DNA from: Heterohyrax brucei
Lineage: Eukaryota; Chordata; Mammalia; Hyracoidea; Procaviidae
NCBI GenBank assembly: GCA_028571685.1
Contig: CM053142.1
Span: 67,915,296 to 67,979,295 of the forward strand
Reading direction: 5' to 3'
DNA length: 64,000 nucleotides
This document shows positions 10,691 to 21,535 of the stretch, piece after piece (position 1 is the first letter of the stretch; each line of letters opens with the position of its first letter). The translations under genes were made by a program, and so were the position numbers. Under the pieces are notes generated by a model. The model was given only the letters and a program-made list of their open reading frames with translations. It did no database searches and was not told where the DNA came from.

Positions 10691-11098
10691 TTTGTTGAAA
10701 CATCTCAGTTTATATTTGGTCAGTTCTTGGAGCCTCATTTTTCAACAATACCATCAATGCAGTTTGGACTTCTTCCTTTGGTACCGTTGGTTCTTGATCA
10801 TATCTGCCTCTGAAATGGTTGAACATGGGCCAATTCTTTTTAGTACAGTGACTGTGTATTCCTTCCATTTTCTTTTGGTTCTTTCTGCGTCCTTTAATAT
10901 TTTCCCCCACTGAATCCTTCAACATTGCAACTCAAGGCTTGAATTTTTTCTTCAGTTCTTTCAGCTTTAGAAATACTAAAGCTGTTCTTCCCTTTTGGTT
11001 TTCTATCTCCAAGTCTTTGTACATGTCATTATACTGCGTCACTTTGTCTTCTTGAGCTGGTCTTTGAAATCTTCTTCATCATTTCTTCCAGTTGAGTT
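10691..11098 (-). mobile_element. RTE-class LINE, 5'-ward continuation of the outer copy
   Basis: Reverse-strand RTE. Its sequence ('ctctgaaatggttgaacatg', 'actgtgtattccttccatt') is the antisense of the 8540-8790 region of the middle copy. It takes up the outer element exactly where 6567-7939 left off, so the two are one element split by the middle copy. 5'-truncated at about 11098. Confidence 0.8.
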
Positions 11099-11344
11099 GA
11101 AGTGAGTTAGCTGTACAGTAAAATGTTATTTCTTCACCCAGCACCCTTCGAGGACTTCAAGTGCCTTAAAATATGTCAGCTCTCCAGACCCTCCTCACAA
11201 GGGCCTGTCTAGAATTGTGTTGAGTGACACAAGGGTGGAGCCAAGGTTCCACAACTACCCCAGTGTTTACTCCATAATGCTGTCATTTTCTTTGTTAGTT
11301 GGAATGGACAGGGAGGGGAATGGGTTAAACTAATACATAAGGAC

Positions 11345-13080
11345 ATTCCATAGCATCATAATTTTTTTAATTAAAAAAATATGTATTTTGTTTTTGGTGA
11401 ACATTTATACAGGAAATTAGGTTCTAATTTAGCAGTTTCTACATATTGCGCAGTGGCATTAGTTACATTCCTGACAATATATCAGCATTCTAATTAATTT
11501 TGGTGGTTCTGTTTCTCTTAATGTAGCTTCCCTGTCCCCTCTAACCTTCCCATCTTTCGTCTAGTGTAAACACTAACCATTTAGTTTTACCTAGACAATT
11601 ATTCTGAGGAGCACAGTACTCACAGATGAAATTTATTTTATGGTCCAGTCTGTTATTTGGCTGAAAGGTAACCTTTAGAAGTGGTCTGAGTTCCAAGTTT
11701 AAAGAGTATCTTAGGGTGACAGTCTCAGGAGTTCACCTAGTCTCTGTCAGTCCACATAGTCTAGCCTATTTTTTAGGAATCTGAGTTTCGGTCAACACTT
11801 TTTCTCCTGTTTTGCCCAAGACCATCTACTGAGTCCTAGGTCAGAACAGTCAACGTTGGTAGCCAGCCACCATCTAGTTCTTTTGATCTCACAGTAAGTG
11901 ATGTCATTTTTTGGATAGACTATTGGTTCTACAGACAGATTTCTTCTTTGAGTCTTTGCTGTCTTTCATTCTGTAGCTCCACATTGAGTAAAGACAAATA
12001 GTTTATCTTAGATTGTCACTCAAAAGCTTTTAAGACTCTAGGTTCTACTCACCAAATGAGGATACAGAACGTTATCTTTATGGGCTATTATTATACCAAC
12101 TGACTGTTCTGCCCCGCAAGACTGTGGTTCTAAGCCCTCAAACTCAGTACACCAATCTTAAGAGGTGTCTGGTTGTGTCTAGGAAGCATCCATAACTATG
12201 CCCCCATGTGCTTTGTGTTATACTTGAAACTATATACAGCACACATATATATACAACTATATAAATAACAGCCATAGTTATTCATATATACCTTCCTGTA
12301 CACATTTATGCATACTTAAATATCTATGTAACCAAGTACATATTTTTAGTTATTGCTATTATTGCAAAGTTGTATATCCCTCAGTGAATTTCTTTTACAA
12401 ATTTCCAGATAAACTGTTCCCAACGCATGTCCTCTTTCATTGTGTCTATACCCTTGTATCTGTGCTCAGTACTTCCACACTCAGAAACACATTATCCATC
12501 ACCAAAAGTAACAAGTGTCTAAGTTCCAAAGCATACTTACCCCACCCCCTCTCTCTTCCCTAGTAAACACAAATGAATGTTAGTTTCTGTACTATGAGTT
12601 GGACATGACTCCAAAGCAATTTTTTTTTTAATTTATCTGTTCTTGTCTTAGAGGGATCATACAGTATTTGTCCTTATACACTTCACTTATTTCAACTAGC
12701 ATTATACTCTCCAGGTCCATTCATGTTATGTTTCAAAGACTCATCATTGTTCTTTATGGTTGTGCAAAATTTCACTGTGGGTATGTGCCACAATTTGCAT
12801 ACCCCTTCATCTGCTGATAGGCACTCTAGTTGTTTCCCATTGCTTTGCCATTGTGAATAAAGCTGCAGTGAACACAGGGGTGCACATCTCAGGTCGTGTC
12901 AGTAGTTTTAGGTCTCTATGTCATATTCCTACAACTAGAATTACTGGATCATAAGATAGATAGTCGCCATGAATCGGATACGACTTGACGGCACTTGGCT
13001 ATTGAGGAAGTAACAAATTATTTTTCATAGTGGTTGTACCATTTTATAGTCCTGCTAGCAATGAATAAGAATTCTGATTT
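11345..13080 (-). mobile_element. Old L1, 3' UTR and end of ORF2
   Basis: Antisense L1. At 12640-12960 it holds the reverse of the well-known ORF2 end ('ttgccattgtgaataaagctgc', 'gaattactggatcata'), continued at 13005-13060 ('catagtggttgtaccatttta'). The long AT-rich 3' UTR runs down to 11345. Decayed, no open frame. A mini SINE insertion sits at 12957-13004. Confidence 0.8.
12957..13004 (+). repeat. Mini SINE-tail insertion in an L1
   Basis: A stretch 'gtcgccatgaatcggatacg' followed by 'acttgacggcacttgg' interrupts the L1 ORF2 between 'ggatcataagatag' and 'gaggaagtaac'. No SINE head is present. It belongs to the group with copies at 21059, 60491 and 63054. Confidence 0.75.
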
Positions 13081-13727
13081 CCCCACATCATTTGTTGTTT
13101 TCTGTTTTTTGTATCAGGGTACAGTAAACTTTATTTTGTTGAAAAGCTAGTACATCTCATGAGCTTCTTGGGTACAAGACATAGACATATGGGTGAAATT
13201 ACAGCTCAGTCAGATATATCCATTGTTGGGTGAACATCCCCACACAAGGAGAAAGGTCTCTATGGGTGGTCTCTGGGAACTGCTTTGCCACGTCCAAGTT
13301 AATGTTTTAAATAACATGAAACATTACTAAATATTACACGTTACACAAAACTTGGAGGGACATCCAGTAATTTCAGTAATGAAATGATGTAATTCAAAGA
13401 AACCTCAGGGACTGAAATAATGAGCCGTAATAACCAAAGGCTATCCTAACACGAATGAATAATAAGCAAATTAAACCGATCAATTGATACATGTTTAGCG
13501 TAGTCTCTGATCCTTACCACAGCTCTTTAAGTTAGTTGAATCAGTTCGGCATATATTTGGACTGGTTAAACAGTAGAATATTTCCCCTCACAAGCTGGAG
13601 AAATGATCCTGAGTTAGTAGACCCAACCTAATCACCTAAATGTTTAAAATTGGAGAAACTTTCCCAGCTGTCTTCAGAGGATGATGAGACAATGCTGGGT
13701 CTGAAGATGGTGGAAGGGACCTGCCAT
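13081..13727. other. Intergenic sequence without recognised features
   Basis: AT-rich, no repeat or gene recognised. Confidence 0.55.
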
Positions 13728-14262
13728 GGATTGAATTGTGTCCCCAAAAGCATGTGTTATAAATCCTAACCCCTGTGCCTGTGGTACGGAGCCCTGGTGG
13801 CACAGTGTTTAAGTGCTTCACTGCTAACCAAAATGTCAGCAGTTCAAATCTACAAAACATCCCTTAGGAACCTGTAAGGCAATTAATTCTTCTCTGTCCT
13901 ATAGGGTCACTACCGTCAGAATCAACTCAGTAGCAATTTGTTAGGGTTTTTTTGTGTACGTGTGGTTATAATCCCATTTAGGGATGGGTTGCCTATATGT
14001 TAATGATACAGTATTAGTGAACAGTATGTCTTAATCAGTTTTGAAGTATAAAGGAGATTAAACAATCAAGTGAGTAGGCAGAGATGGGGGAAAGAGAGAC
14101 CATACCACATGAAGACCACCCAGGAGCAGAAACTCAAAAGGGGCAACAACTTTGCTCCAGAGCCAGCACCCTGATTTTGAAATTCTAGCCTCCTAACCTG
14201 GAGGAAATAAATTTCTGCTTCTTAAAGCCACCCATTTATGGCATTCCTGTTATCATGACACT
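13728..14262 (+). mobile_element. MaLR-type LTR (family A), split by an AfroSINE
   Basis: Opens 'tggattgaattgtgtcccc' and closes near 'taaagccacccatttatggc' and 'tgacactagagag'. The same family is at 26278-26808 and 58062-58548. SINE inserted at 13788-13958. Solitary LTR, no internal region. Confidence 0.65.
13788..13958 (+). repeat. AfroSINE in the LTR
   Basis: 'ggagccctggtggcacagtg' head through 'cactaccgtcagaatcaactc'. It interrupts the LTR between 'cctgtgg' and 'gtgtggtt'. Confidence 0.9.
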
Positions 14263-14271
14263 AGAGAGCCA

Positions 14272-14505
14272 AGACAAGGCCACAAACCAAGGAATGCCAG
14301 TGGCCTTCAGAAGCTAGAAAGGACAAGGAACAGATTCTTCTCTAGGGCTGCCAGAGAGGAACACAGCCCTGCTGACCCCTTGATTTGAGCCCATGAGACC
14401 TGTACCAGACTTCTGACCTACAGAACCTTAAGACAATAACTTTGTGCTGTCTAAGCCACTGAGTTAGCGATAATTTGTTACAGCAGCAACAGGAAGTGAC
14501 TACAT
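14272..14505 (+). mobile_element. MLT1-type LTR 3' half
   Basis: 'ccaaggaatgccagtggcc', 'tgctgaccccttgatttg' and 'taagccactgagttagc' match the 3' half of MLT1-like MaLR LTRs. It follows the family-A LTR directly; 5' part missing. Confidence 0.6.
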
Positions 14506-14572
14506 TAAGTTTTGGAGATGTTTCCATATCAGTATGGAGGAACAGAAGCATTAGTTCCTCTTGGTTATGCAC

Positions 14573-14722
14573 GGGGTCTGGAGTCTGACAGAGCTGAGCC
14601 TGAGCTCCGGCTCTGTCACGTCGTAGCTGTGTGGTTTTTAACAAGTTATTTCACCTCTTTGAACCTGTCTCCTTATCTGTAAAAAGGGAATAATAACAGC
14701 ACCTATGTCACAGGGTTGCTAC
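14573..14722 (+). repeat. MIR SINE
   Basis: 'ctggagtctgacag', 'gtgtggtttttaacaagttatttcacctctttg' (split over the core) and 'cttatctgtaaaaagggaataata' follow the MIR consensus order closely. Confidence 0.75.
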
Positions 14723-14903
14723 CAAAAACCAAACTCACTGTTGTTAATTATGACACATAGTGACCCAAGAGTTTCCAAAGTTGTAGGTTTCTATGGAAGC
14801 AGACTGCCACATCTTTCACCCATGAAGAAGTTGATGGGTTCAAACCACTGATATTTTGGTTAGTGACCAAGCACTTTAACTACTGCACCACCAATGTTGC
14901 TTC
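14722..14903 (-). repeat. AfroSINE, longer subfamily
   Basis: Reverse copy. It has the extra 'tttctatggaagcagactgcc' block and 'gttcaaaccactgatattttgg', which mark the longer AfroSINE type also seen at 47268. Fairly decayed. Confidence 0.75.
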
Positions 14904-15339
14904 TTATAAATATTATAGTCTAGAAAACCCTATGAGGCATTTCTAGTCTGTCACATGGGGTCATTGTTAATTCAAAAATTAATTCAATGTCACATGACAA
15001 CAACAACGTCTGAAGGCAACCACAGGTATTGACTCAGCAGCTCTGCACTGTCAAGAATATCATTTCTGTAATACTTGTGGCGTGTCCCCATGATCACTAG
15101 ATAGCTGCTGGGGCTCCAGCCATTTCATCTGCATTCACAGCATAAAACAAGGTAGACAAGTGCTAGCCACAGCTATCCCTTCTCCAGAAATTTCCAGCAG
15201 ATTTCACTTGTGCATTACTGAGGTGAAGCTGACACGTGGCCATTTTAGTTTTAAGGAGGGCTGAGAACATTGAGAATTTAGCTTTTTTAATCCTTAATGA
15301 AGGTGGAAAAAATACAAGTGGGTTATGAGTGTTTGTCTT

Positions 15340-15832
15340 AGGCACATTTAGTGCTGCTATAACCGAAATACCACAAGTGGATGGCTTTAACAAAGAGAAA
15401 TGTATTTCCTCACAAGCTAGTAGGCTAAAAGTCCAAATTCAGGACATCAGCTCGAGGTGAAGGCTTTCTCTTTGTTGGCTCTGGAGGAAGGTCATTCTTA
15501 TCAAACTTCCCCCGCACAGGAACCTCATATCCAAAGGATGTTTGCTGCTCCTGGTATTTCTTTCTTAGTGATATAAAGTCCTAACTCTCTGCTTATTTCC
15601 ATTTCCTTGTATCTCTTGTAAAATAAAAGGTAATGCAGGCCACACCCCAAGGAATCCTCCTTTGCGTTGAATCAGGAATGTGACCTTAGCAAGGGTGTTA
15701 CAATCCCACTCTATTCTTCTTTGATATAAAAATTACATTCATAAAATGGAGGACAACCACATAATACTGGGAATCATGGCCTAACCAAGTTGACACATAT
15801 TTGGTGGGGAGGACAATTCAATCCATGACAGC
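15340..15832 (-). mobile_element. MLT1-type (MaLR) LTR
   Basis: 'aaataccacaagtggatggc', 'aatgtatttcctcacaagct', 'aaagtccaaattcagg' and the end 'acaattcaatccatgaca' are the reverse of an MLT1-like LTR that starts 'tg-atggattgaattgt'. Related copies are at 46680, 52120 and 57005. Confidence 0.7.
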
Positions 15833-15839
15833 ATTTGAT

Positions 15840-15945
15840 TTCATTTTACAGTTGGAGAACTCAAAAAGTGAAGTATTTGCCCCAAGGTCATACAGTTAGT
15901 ATGATGGCTGAAGATCTGAATCCAGAATTTACTCTAAATCCTGAT
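15840..15945 (+). repeat. MIR fragment
   Basis: 'cattttacagttggagaactc' and 'ccaaggtcatacagttagt' are the MIR core and 3' box. Confidence 0.65.
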
Positions 15946-16336
15946 TGCATGTTTCATACATTGCTGCCTTCCAAGATTAACCTTGGAAGTCATTAACAGG
16001 AACCTACTAGAACATCTTCTGATTGAAAGAACCCATTACGTAACGACAGGCTGAAGAAATCATCTTATTTACAAACCTGGACATTTAGCTTATCACAAGC
16101 TTATCACAGTGGTGCATATCCAGAAGTAGAAAATATACCCCAGCTAAGTGGTCAGGGCCCAGGTGAACGTGGTGCTTTGTTCTAGGAACCACCCCTCAAG
16201 TAGGAAGGGGACAAACTGAAAAGAACTGGGGAAAGGCCTAAAAACCATACCATCTTATAGAAAATACAGGGTGGAGAGAAAGAGCATGCTGTCATGTTGT
16301 ATGTAAGGAGAGCAACTAGAGTCACATAGCAATGTA

Positions 16337-17626
16337 CAATCTCCGGCAATTAAGTTCACAAACTCATCCTAGAAAAAGTGCTATACATCACATTGCTGAA
16401 TATTACTACAGTCACCTTCAAAGTACTCCCCTTGAGAAGATAAGCACTGATGCCAGAGCCTAGTCTACGCTTCAAAGCAATTCTGGAACTCTTTTTCTGA
16501 AATGGCCATCAGCATTGTCATCATATTACCCTTGATGTCCTGAGTGTCATCAAAATGTCTTCCTTTCAATATTTCCTTTATCTTCAGATGAAAAAAAAAA
16601 GTAACTGGGGGTCAGAAGAGGTGAGTAGGGAGGGTGTTCCAATACAGTTATTTGTTTACTGGTTACAATCTCCCTCAGAGACAGTGCCGTGTGAGCTGGT
16701 GCATTGTCATGGTGTAAGAGCCCTGAGTTATTGGAGAAAACTTCGGGTCATTTTCGTCTAACTTTTTCATACTGCCTTTTCAGCATGAAATAGTAAGTTT
16801 TGTCAACAGTTTGTCCAGTTGGTACAAATTCATAATGAACAATCTCTTTGATGTCAAAAAAGGTGAGCAACATTGTTTTGATTCTTGATTTGGACTGACG
16901 GAATTTTTCTGTTCATGGAGAATTGGCTGACTTCCATTGTGCACTTTGACGCTTTGTTTCAGGGTCACATTGGCGCACCTATGTTTCATCAATAGTGATA
17001 ACACAGCCCAAAACATTGTCTTTCCTCTCTAAAACATCTTGGCAAACTTCAACTCTCCTTTGCTCTTGTTCATTGGTAAACTCTTTGGGACCATTTCTGC
17101 ACACACCTTTCTCATGCCACGATATTTCTGTTTCTCTAGTAATGTTTACTTGTTCTGCTATGCTTCTCACAGCCAGCCAATGATTTTGACACATAATTCA
17201 AAGAATTTTTGCAATGTTTTCATCAGTTCTGCTCATTACTGGCCACTCTGACCTCTCTTCATCAGTGATGCTTTCTCTCCCCTCTGTAAAACATTTAATC
17301 CATTTGTATATTGCCATTTTTTTCATGACATTATCCCCATAAACTTGGACTAACATGTTCCTGGTTTCACTCCCACTCTTGCCAGGTTTAACAAGAAATT
17401 CAGTGTTTGTTCCTTGCTCTAATTCAAGCTCCAACATTCTCGTGACGGCTCACATAAACACACAACAATAATAAATGCTACTTAGCAAAACACTGCCACA
17501 TGTAGACATGAACACAGCTGTGAGACACTAATACACCAAGATTATGAAACCTTATCAAATTGTTTGTAGAGTGCTGCCAACATAAGCACACAGTGGCAAG
17601 TTTGTGAACTTAATTGTCAGTCCTTG
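16337..17626 (-). mobile_element. Mariner DNA transposon, full length, inactive
   Basis: A 1,290-bp element flanked by TA at 16335-16336 and 17627-17628. Its terminal inverted repeats of about 28 bp share 'caattaagttcacaaact'. The transposase lies on the minus strand, starting at about 17437 with a helix-turn-helix region (VYGDNVMKKMAIYKWIKCF) and continuing to HHDNAPAH-type D2 near 16707-16728. In-frame stops at 17198-17200 and 16979-16981 (DET then stop where a Trp is expected) break it. The third catalytic position reads PSYF where mariners have P-(N/S)-D-(Y/F)-F, so the acidic residue is replaced by Tyr. The family is known from several mammals and is thought to have arrived by horizontal transfer. 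Confidence 0.88.
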
Positions 17627-17790
17627 TATGCATACGTTTTTGTCTGAGAAACTGACTTGAATTGTAAACTTTCACTTACTGCACAATTTTTAAAAAGCAA
17701 AAAAGAAAAAGAAATGTCATCCTTGAGGAGAATGAGGGAAGAGGATTCTAACCCAGAAGGGGGGAAAACAATCCCTGTTTTCAAATATCT

Positions 17791-17964
17791 GGGAAACCCT
17801 GGTGGTGGGGTGGTTAAGTGCTACAGCTGCTAACCAAAATGTTGGTGGTTCAGATCCACCAGGCTATCCTTGGAAACTCTATAGGGCAGTTGTACTATGT
17901 CCTGTAGGGTTGCTATGAGTTGGAATTGACCTGAGAACAATGGGTTTGGTTTATTTTTTTTAAG
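17791..17964 (+). repeat. AfroSINE
   Basis: Well-kept full copy, 'gaaaccctggtggtggggtgg' to 'ttgacctgagaacaatggg', with 'tttggtttattttttttaagg' as tail. Confidence 0.92.
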
Positions 17965-18110
17965 GAGCTATAAGGTAGACCAGGGGTTTCTGCTGCCCCA
18001 GAAGCCAGAACAAGAGTTTACTAAGTGAAATGGATGAAAAATTTTGCATAAATACAAGGAAGATGTCTTAAAACCATGACTGTCCAACAGAGGAGAGGCT
18101 CCCAAGAGTT

Positions 18111-18309
18111 ATTGTTAGTTGCCACCAAGTCAGTTCCAACTCATGGTGACCCTACTATGTGCACAATACAACGGTATACCATAGGTGTTCAAGGCTATGA
18201 TCTTTCAGAAGCAGATCACCAGGCCTGTCTTCCAAAGCCTGTGAGTGCGTTCAAACCACCAGCCTGCTGTGTTGAGCCCTTACCTGTTTGTGCCATCTGG
18301 GAACTCCCC
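18111..18309 (-). repeat. AfroSINE, longer subfamily
   Basis: Reverse copy: 'gttagttgccaccaagtcag', 'ctcatggtgaccctac', 'ttcaaggctatgatctttca', 'gaagcagatcaccaggcct', end 'tgccatctgggaactcc'. Confidence 0.8.
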
Positions 18310-18504
18310 CAGGAACAGTCGACCCCAGGATACAAGGCGACTCCAGGAGAGGCTGGAAACGAGGTACTGTGGACCCTCGTCCTGATGTGGGCTTGAGGAG
18401 CCCTCATATTCCTTCTAACTCTAACAACTTATAAAATGCAGGTCTCTGAGCAAATACCCAGGAAACCAGCTCTGTCTTTGTCTGTATTCGTAATGGGGCG
18501 GGGA

Positions 18505-18547
18505 GCAAAACCCACTGCTGTCAAGTTGATCCCACCCATAGTGATGC
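18505..18547 (-). repeat. AfroSINE tail fragment
   Basis: 'gcaaaacccactgctgtcaag' and 'cccatagtgatgcc' only; the head is missing. Confidence 0.6.
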
Positions 18548-18577
18548 CAGGAAGGGGAGGTTAAAGCAATTGGAATA

Positions 18578-18746
18578 AACCAAAAAAGCCAAACTTGTGG
18601 CCATTAGGCCAATTCCAACTCACAGTGACCCTACAGAACAGACTAGAACTGCTCCGTAGAGTTTCCAAGGAGCACCTGGTGGATTCAAACTGTCAGCCTT
18701 TTGGTTAGCAGATGTAGTAGTTAACCACTATGCCATCAGGGTTTCC
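18578..18746 (-). repeat. AfroSINE
   Basis: Full reverse copy from 'accaaaaaagccaaac' to 'gccatcagggtttcc'. The usual 'cccactgccgtc' box is altered to 'ttgtggccattag'. Confidence 0.9.
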
Positions 18747-18759
18747 AAAGTAATCAGAA

Positions 18760-20560
18760 TTATGAACATTTTTGTGGGAAACCCCAAAATTCTTTAAAAT
18801 AAAGTTTTATCTCTGATATTTTTGCATTTCTCTCACTCTGCACCACTGTTATGTTCTTCAAGATGCAAGGAAGCAAGCACCCAGATGCTTAAATAATAAG
18901 GTTTCTTTTAAAAATATTCAGTCCCTCAGGAGCCATACCACAACTTCTGAATTTCTGCATTTTGTAGCCTGGGTTCTGCAGACCACAGCTCATCCCATCT
19001 TTGCACATGGCACCTGCCCCCAGTGTCTCTGCTTCTGTCTGTGAGACTCACAACTAAGCTCCCGCGGCAGACAGGATGCGGACAGGATGTTTGGTATCAC
19101 CCAATGAGAAGCAGACCTATTGGCATCCCTTGATAGTGTAACCAGAAAGTTGTCCCTCAGTTCTTGTCTTCAATGTAAGAAAGATTTCAAACAAAGAGAC
19201 ATGTACACAAAGTCAAACATGTGTTTGGTTTTAATAAGGAGTGCCAAGCAGGCTCCTCAGAGAAAAGGTCTGAGAGCTCCACTCCCTTCCTCCTCTGGGG
19301 TTTCATACACTAGCTTTCCCCTCTCCCTGGAATTTTTTATTCTTTTTGCCCATTGGTCCATTTGGCGGGCAAATGCTGTCCCTTTGTCCTCCTTGGGGGC
19401 AATGCTGGCTCTTTGTCTGCCCTAGGGTCAGGCACTTCTTGACTCTTTTAGTGTGTAAATGTTGGGTTTTTGTTTTACCCTGCCCCTGGCTGTCTAACCT
19501 CTGTACAAACAGTAGGACATGGATCCCTGGTCCCATCACTGTGGCAAGGGAGCACTGTTGGCTTTCAGGATGCTCCATGGCCTTCTGAGCACAGATAATT
19601 AGTGAGAATGAACTTTCTGGGTTACCTTCACTGGTTAGAGTGGCTGCCTCAAGGTCTACCTGGGTCTGTTACCTTGGAGGAACCCCACACTGTAACTGTT
19701 ACACTCCACGGGGCTTACCATGGCATTCTAGGACACTTTTATCAGAAAGTTATAGCACTTGTTGAAGAATGTTCTCCTTCCAGTTAAGTGTGACCATACT
19801 TCAAGAGCAGCGCTCAGAATACAGTCGCAGGCCTTTGAAAAACAGCAACCACGCAAAGTCACACAACAGAGTCAGCTCCCCTCCCCTCAGCCAGGGATTT
19901 AAACCCACCCATAGAAAAGTGACTCTAGACCAGCTCCCACTCACCCACCCTCACCCTTCTTGCTGGCTCAGTGAAGGCCGAGCATTCAATGTAATTGTTT
20001 TTCCTCAAAGCCCTGGCCAGCTGACCCCTGGAGAGCTAATTCCATTTCTTCTTTTCATTTTAAATTGGATTTCCCCAAACCATCTGCTTCGCCTGGGGAA
20101 ATGCAAGCAGGATCTGATCTTATCCCAGTGTATAAGCTCCACTGTTTTTGCAAGGTACTGTGCCCCTTGGTTGGCCTCCTAGCAACCAGAGCCAAGTTCC
20201 TTGGCCGTTATAACACACCCTGCAAAGACAGTCACCAGAAACCACAGATCTCATAGCATAGTGTGGCTGCCCAGTCGACCCTTGGTAACTATACTGGGAA
20301 CTGGGGAGGCATGGAAATTGTGGTCTATTCTTATAAGATGGAAAACTCAGAAAAAAGAGGCAGTGACTTGGCACTACCACAAAGCTCAAACAAGCCTAGT
20401 GAAGCAGCATCGCTATGGAGCAAAGAACACAAACACTGGGGTAGACCTACAGGCCAGCTGTCTATGACATTCAGTGAGCATGATTTGGGGCCTCAGATTC
20501 TTCATGTTGGAGCTAATGAAATATACCTTGCAAGGTAGTTTTGAAAATTGAAAATATTAA
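18760..20560. other. Intergenic block without recognised repeats
   Basis: About 1.8 kb with no AfroSINE, LINE or LTR that I can identify, which is unusual in this window. Several open frames of 60-140 codons exist in both directions (for example 19769-20182 +), but none resembles a known protein. Confidence 0.5.
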
Positions 20561-20563
20561 TAC

Positions 20564-20770
20564 CTATGAAACAGGATGGTAACATGGACATTTCAACTTA
20601 GATATCAAAGCGCAACAGCTACGAGGTGCCAGATACAAATTTTCTACAGATTCATCTGCAAACCAGTTATACAGCTCTTGGAACTCCTTGCCACAGTATC
20701 GCTGAGGGGCAGCATCTTCCATGAACTTCCGTGAGGAGTCAGGAACAACAGGCTGCAAGCTGAGTAACAT
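20564..20770 (-). pseudogene. Unrecognised protein-like open frame, possible gene remnant
   Basis: A 68-codon minus-strand frame with a balanced, globular-looking composition (SSRKFMEDAAPQRYCGKEFQ, then ELYNWFADESVENLYLAP). It looks more like coding sequence than its surroundings. I cannot name a family. No splice sites, upstream exon or poly(A) tail confirm it. It may be a processed pseudogene or exon fragment, or chance. Confidence 0.2.
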
Positions 20771-20869
20771 GTGAGATGGTCAACTTTGAGTAAGGTTTAT
20801 GGTAAGCCATAGCTTCATTTAAGGATGCACTAAATACAGAGACAACCTAAAGACTGGGGAAAAAAAAAG

Positions 20870-21533
20870 GACTGGCTATGACAGATCCGACAAAGGCCTA
20901 ATATCTAAAATCTACAGGAAAAATCCAATACTTCTACAACAGAAAGACAAATAATCCAATTTAAAAAAAATGGGCAAAGGATACGAACGTTTCACCAAAG
21001 GAGACATTCATTCAGATGGCTAACAAATACATGAGGAAATGCTTGCAATAACTAAAGCCAAGTGCCGTTGAGTCGGATCCGACTCATGGCGACCCTATTA
21101 GAAAAATGCAAATCAAAACCACAATGAGATACCATCTCATCCTAACATTACTGCCATGAATCAAGACGACAGAAAATAGCAAATGTTGGAGAAGCTGAGG
21201 GGAGACTGAATCTCTTATGCACTGCCTGTGGGAATACACAATGGTACAGCCATTTTAGAAAACAATATAGTAAGTCCTTAAAAAACTGGAAATAGAAATA
21301 CCACATGATCCAGCAATCCCATTCCTAGGAATATATCCTAGAGAAAAAGGTTGTCACACACACCCATGTTCACTGCAGTATTATTCACAATAGCAGAAAG
21401 ACAGAACCAATATAGGTGCCCATCAGCAAATGAATGGATAAACAAACTGTGGTACAAACACACAACATAGTACTATGCAATGATAAATAACAATGATGAA
21501 TCCAAGAAGCATCTCAAAACATAAATGACCCCA
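20870..21533 (+). mobile_element. L1, ORF2 3' part
   Basis: Sense L1 with characteristic ORF2-end phrases: 'gacaaaggcctaatatctaa', 'aaatgcaaatcaaaaccaca', 'ccagcaatcccattcctagg', 'ggtgcccatcagcaaatgaa'. Frame is broken. A mini SINE is inserted at 21059-21096. Confidence 0.85.
21059..21096 (-). repeat. Mini SINE-tail insertion in an L1
   Basis: Reverse copy of the short tail, with the palindrome 'gagtcggatccgactc' at 21070-21085, set between the L1 phrases 'gcttgcaataactaa' and 'ttagaaaaatgcaaatc'. No SINE head. Confidence 0.8.
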
Positions 21534-21535
21534 AC

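Noticed and set aside
16555..17437. Active mariner transposase
   Set aside because: At least two in-frame stops, and the third catalytic Asp is replaced by Tyr.
19769..20182. 137-codon open frame as a gene
   Set aside because: No recognisable domain and no supporting splice or promoter signals. Kept only as part of an unassigned intergenic block.
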